7,710 bases of DNA from Glaciimonas sp. (GTDB taxonomy: Bacteria; Pseudomonadota; Gammaproteobacteria; Burkholderiales; Burkholderiaceae): positions 1 to 7,710 of the forward strand of contig JACMQE010000313.1 in the NCBI GenBank assembly GCA_014377145.1. The letters run 5' to 3'. This document shows, piece by piece, positions 6,211 to 7,710 of the stretch. The notes beneath the pieces are model-generated. The model was given only the letters and a program-made list of their open reading frames with translations, did no database searches and was not told the origin of the DNA. The position numbers and the translations under genes are program-made. How positions within the stretch are numbered: the stretch's first letter is position 1; each line of letters begins with the position of its first letter.

Positions 6211-6511
6211 TTAATCCAGCAATGCTACCAGTGTTTTGGCACGTTTTATGTCATTTTTTATCACCAACAAGCAACACGATAATCTGTGCCCCATGGTGGG
6301 TGAAATACATACGCCACTCTGCCGCTATATGTATGCGCAGCTCAAAAACACCTTCACTAACCGGCTCAACGTCGCCCATTAATCTGCGCTCCAACCGCTT
6401 TATTCTAGCCACAAAAGTACCACGCACTGTTGCATCGGTCAGGCTGTCGAGCCAAGTAGTAAATTCAGGCAGTGGTTTTATTTGTGGTATACGATAATCG
6501 CAATCGTTCAA
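6211..6511 (-). pseudogene. RelE/HigB-like toxin, HI1419/COG3657 family, late frameshift
   Basis: This family comprises RelE/ParE-fold toxins of about 100 residues, placed upstream of their antitoxin; relatives cleave mRNA on the ribosome. The sequence shows IKPLPEFTTWLDSLTD, ATVRGTFVARIKRLERRLMG, DVEPVSEGVFELRIH, and AEWRMYFTHHGAQIIVLLVG. After GDK the frame hits TGA at 6253-6251 beside a run of six A (6259-6254 on this strand). Switching frame restores NDIKRAKTLVALLD and stops at TAA 6213-6211, the normal family ending, 15 bases before the antitoxin start codon at 6195. The remaining product of about 86 residues lacks the last strand and helix. The start is TTG at 6511-6509. HHGAQ stands where homologues have RRGAE, and AEW replaces a usual GW, so the active site may also be weakened. 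Confidence 0.8.
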
Positions 6512-6598
6512 TTACAATGCGTCAAATAGTTTCTTTGTGCCAATTCCTCGCCACATCGAAACCGTATCATATGAGTACACCCAAATGGGCCATCACAA

Positions 6599-6619
6599 TG
6601 AGACGGTTTTTGTGTCTCA
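6599..6619. repeat. Small inverted repeat upstream of the resolvase
   Basis: TGAGAC (6599-6604) and GTCTCA (6614-6619) are separated by nine bases, about 70 bases before the resolvase start. Serine resolvases act at res sites made of such dyads upstream of their own gene, so this could be part of a res site. The match is short and may be chance. Confidence 0.25.
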
Positions 6620-6690
6620 ATAGGATTGTTTTGGGAATTCCGGCATGCTGTTGTCGAAGGATCTAAAGACTAACCAGCTAAATTCAGATT

Positions 6691-7252
6691 ATGGCGCTCC
6701 ACGAATATACCCTTGTTTCTAGCAGCGATCAAGACTTCACGCTGCAGGAACAAGGACTGTACGCTGCCGGCTGCGAGGTGATCTGGGCAGAGAAAGCGAA
6801 CGGCACAAGCCGGGAGAGCCGGACTGAATTGCAGGTTTTGCTGGATTTTCCGCGGCGGAGAGACACACTTGTCGTCACCCGTATTGACCGTCTTGCACGT
6901 AGCATCAAAGATCTGCAAGATATCGTATTCATGCTGCAGAAACAAGGCGTCACCTTCAAAGCGACAGAGCAGTCGATCGATACCCCGCATTGCGGTAGGA
7001 AAAGCTTTCCTGGATATGTTGGGTGTTTTTGCAGAATTCGAAACCAATCTCCGGCGTGAACGTCAGCTGGAAGGCATTGCTGCCGCCAAAGCCAGTGGCG
7101 TCTACCGTGGACGCAAGCCCTCAATCGACCCCGCTGAAGTTTAACGTCTTCGCTTCGAGAAAAATCTAGGCGTGACGGAAACTGCACGCCGGCTTGGTGT
7201 CGGTCGCACCTTGGTGTATCGGGTGCTGGCGCAACATGGATGGCCGGCGTAA
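6691..7252 (+). pseudogene. Serine recombinase (Tn3-type resolvase), broken
   Basis: Resolvases of this family use an active-site Ser to resolve transposon cointegrates at res sites. The relic starts at ATG 6691 with EYTLVSSSDQDFTLQEQGL, matching the YARVSTSDQ active-site motif with Ser kept but the conserved Arg two residues before it changed to Leu. GCEVIWAEKANGTSRESRTE and DTLVVTRIDRLARSIKDLQD follow. The frame shifts at C6983-6986 (one extra C) and resumes as AVGKAFLDMLGVFAEFETNL, RRERQLEGIAAAKASG and VYRGRKPSIDPAEV. TAA at 7142-7144 replaces an expected codon. The C-terminal helix-turn-helix then reads GVTETARRLGVGRTLVYRVL to the true end at TAA 7250-7252. The whole span equals a full-length resolvase of about 187 residues. 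It lies 19 bases before the transposase relic, suggesting one mobile unit. Confidence 0.9.
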
Positions 7253-7271
7253 GGTAATTTTCGTCGATTCA

Positions 7272-7710
7272 ATGCTGCAATTGTGGCAGCGGCTTGATCG
7301 CTTGCCGCGCAAAAGTCTGGAATGCGCCACCCAGATAGCTGCGGTGGCCGGCTTGTATGGAGGTCCCCTAGACGACCGTGTATCAGGCGCTGCAAGTGCC
7401 CCAGAAACCACACACCGCGCATGCTGCCGCAAATGGAATTGGAACGTTACTGCGAGCTGATCGTGGCATTGAAGTTACGCACGACCAATAAGGCCGAGCA
7501 TCACCTTTCCAATGTGCGGGCCATCGATCTGATGGAAGATTACATTTTGGAGAAGGTGCAAGACTTAGTCAAGATTCCAAAAAGTCTGCTGCGCTGCCCA
7601 ACCGTCAATCGCTATTTGTTCCTGTTGCCTTTGGATTACCACCACCTGTTACGAGAACCTCCGACGTTTCGTTTCCAGGCCAAGTGTAGCAACGACTTGG
7701 CAATTCGACA
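7272..7710 (+). pseudogene. DDE (rve/Mu-type) transposase, broken, runs off the window
   Basis: The likely start is ATG 7272 (MLQLWQRLDRLPRKSLECAT). An N-terminal helix-turn-helix follows (QIAAVAGLYG, then TTVYQALQVPQK in another frame after an extra G near 7362 and a TAG at 7369-7371). A third frame, from about 7421, reads MELERYCELIVALKLRTTNK, HHLSNVRAIDLMEDY, KIPKSLLRCPTVNRYL and LREPPTFRFQAKCSND. At 7697 two bases appear missing; the next frame gives WQFD, whose Asp (7707-7709) would be the first residue of the DDE catalytic triad. This layout fits large integrase-core transposases of the Mu/Tn552/IS21-like group found beside resolvases in Burkholderiales. The exact subfamily is not certain, and the catalytic core lies outside the window. 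Confidence 0.7.

Larger units (their letters stand above)
6691..7710 (+). mobile_element. Resolvase-transposase module, left boundary unknown
   Basis: A serine resolvase and a DDE transposase lie in tandem on one strand, 19 bases apart, both damaged by single-base indels and nonsense changes. The arrangement is that of a Tn3/Tn5053-like transposon or a resolvase-bearing insertion element. No terminal inverted repeat was identified in the window and the right side is cut off, so the limits are those of the genes only. Confidence 0.5.

Noticed and set aside
6729..7187. Minus-strand open frame of 152 codons
   Set aside because: It is the shadow of the resolvase, whose motifs on the plus strand are unmistakable.
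7141..7432. Minus-strand open frames of 88-93 codons
   Set aside because: They overlap the resolvase end and transposase start and contain no recognisable domain.

Overview
The window looks like a decaying stretch of a Burkholderiales-type beta-proteobacterial chromosome, most likely from a host-restricted (endosymbiont-like) lineage. The protein remnants read like Burkholderia-group orthologues: PutA, an Lrp regulator, AsmA, VapBC, an HI1419/HI1420-type toxin-antitoxin pair, a Tn3-type resolvase and a DDE transposase. Nearly every gene carries nonsense codons, frameshifts or internal deletions. The assignment rests on motif recognition only; no species is claimed.

Layout. (1) 1-468, minus strand: the broken start of an AsmA-family gene and, overlapping it by ATGA, the tail of an unrecognised gene. 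(2) 469-3903, minus strand: one long relic of putA (proline to glutamate), recognisable from its N-terminal arm through the proline dehydrogenase barrel and the aldehyde dehydrogenase domain to the C-terminal end. It carries at least ten in-frame stops, several frameshifts and internal deletions. (3) 3904-4075: a divergent control region with promoter-like boxes and a 24-base perfect palindrome inside a larger inverted repeat. (4) 4076-4471, plus strand: a C-terminally truncated Lrp/AsnC regulator, probably the former proline-responsive activator of putA. (5) 4472-4907: AT-rich debris with an unrecognised open fragment and a pair of similar repeats, each followed by a small hairpin. (6) 4908-5584, plus strand: a VapBC-type module, both genes broken. 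(7) 5585-5874: repeat-rich DNA resembling transposon ends, with 20-base phased repeats and a 33-base-spaced repeat pair. (8) 5875-6511, minus strand: a RelE/HigB-like toxin with its antitoxin downstream; the antitoxin is almost whole and the toxin has a late frameshift. (9) 6691-7710, plus strand: a broken serine resolvase followed by a broken DDE transposase running off the window.

Taken together, a proline-catabolism locus (enzyme plus divergent regulator) has died as a unit, and its flank has collected toxin-antitoxin and mobile-element DNA that is itself decaying. No RNA gene, CRISPR array or clearly intact metabolic gene was seen. I found no convincing new biological system. The most unusual signals are the surviving palindrome of the dead putA/lrp pair, the paired repeat-hairpin units at 4745-4848, the phased repeats at 5592-5671, and the near-intact antitoxin beside a frameshifted toxin.
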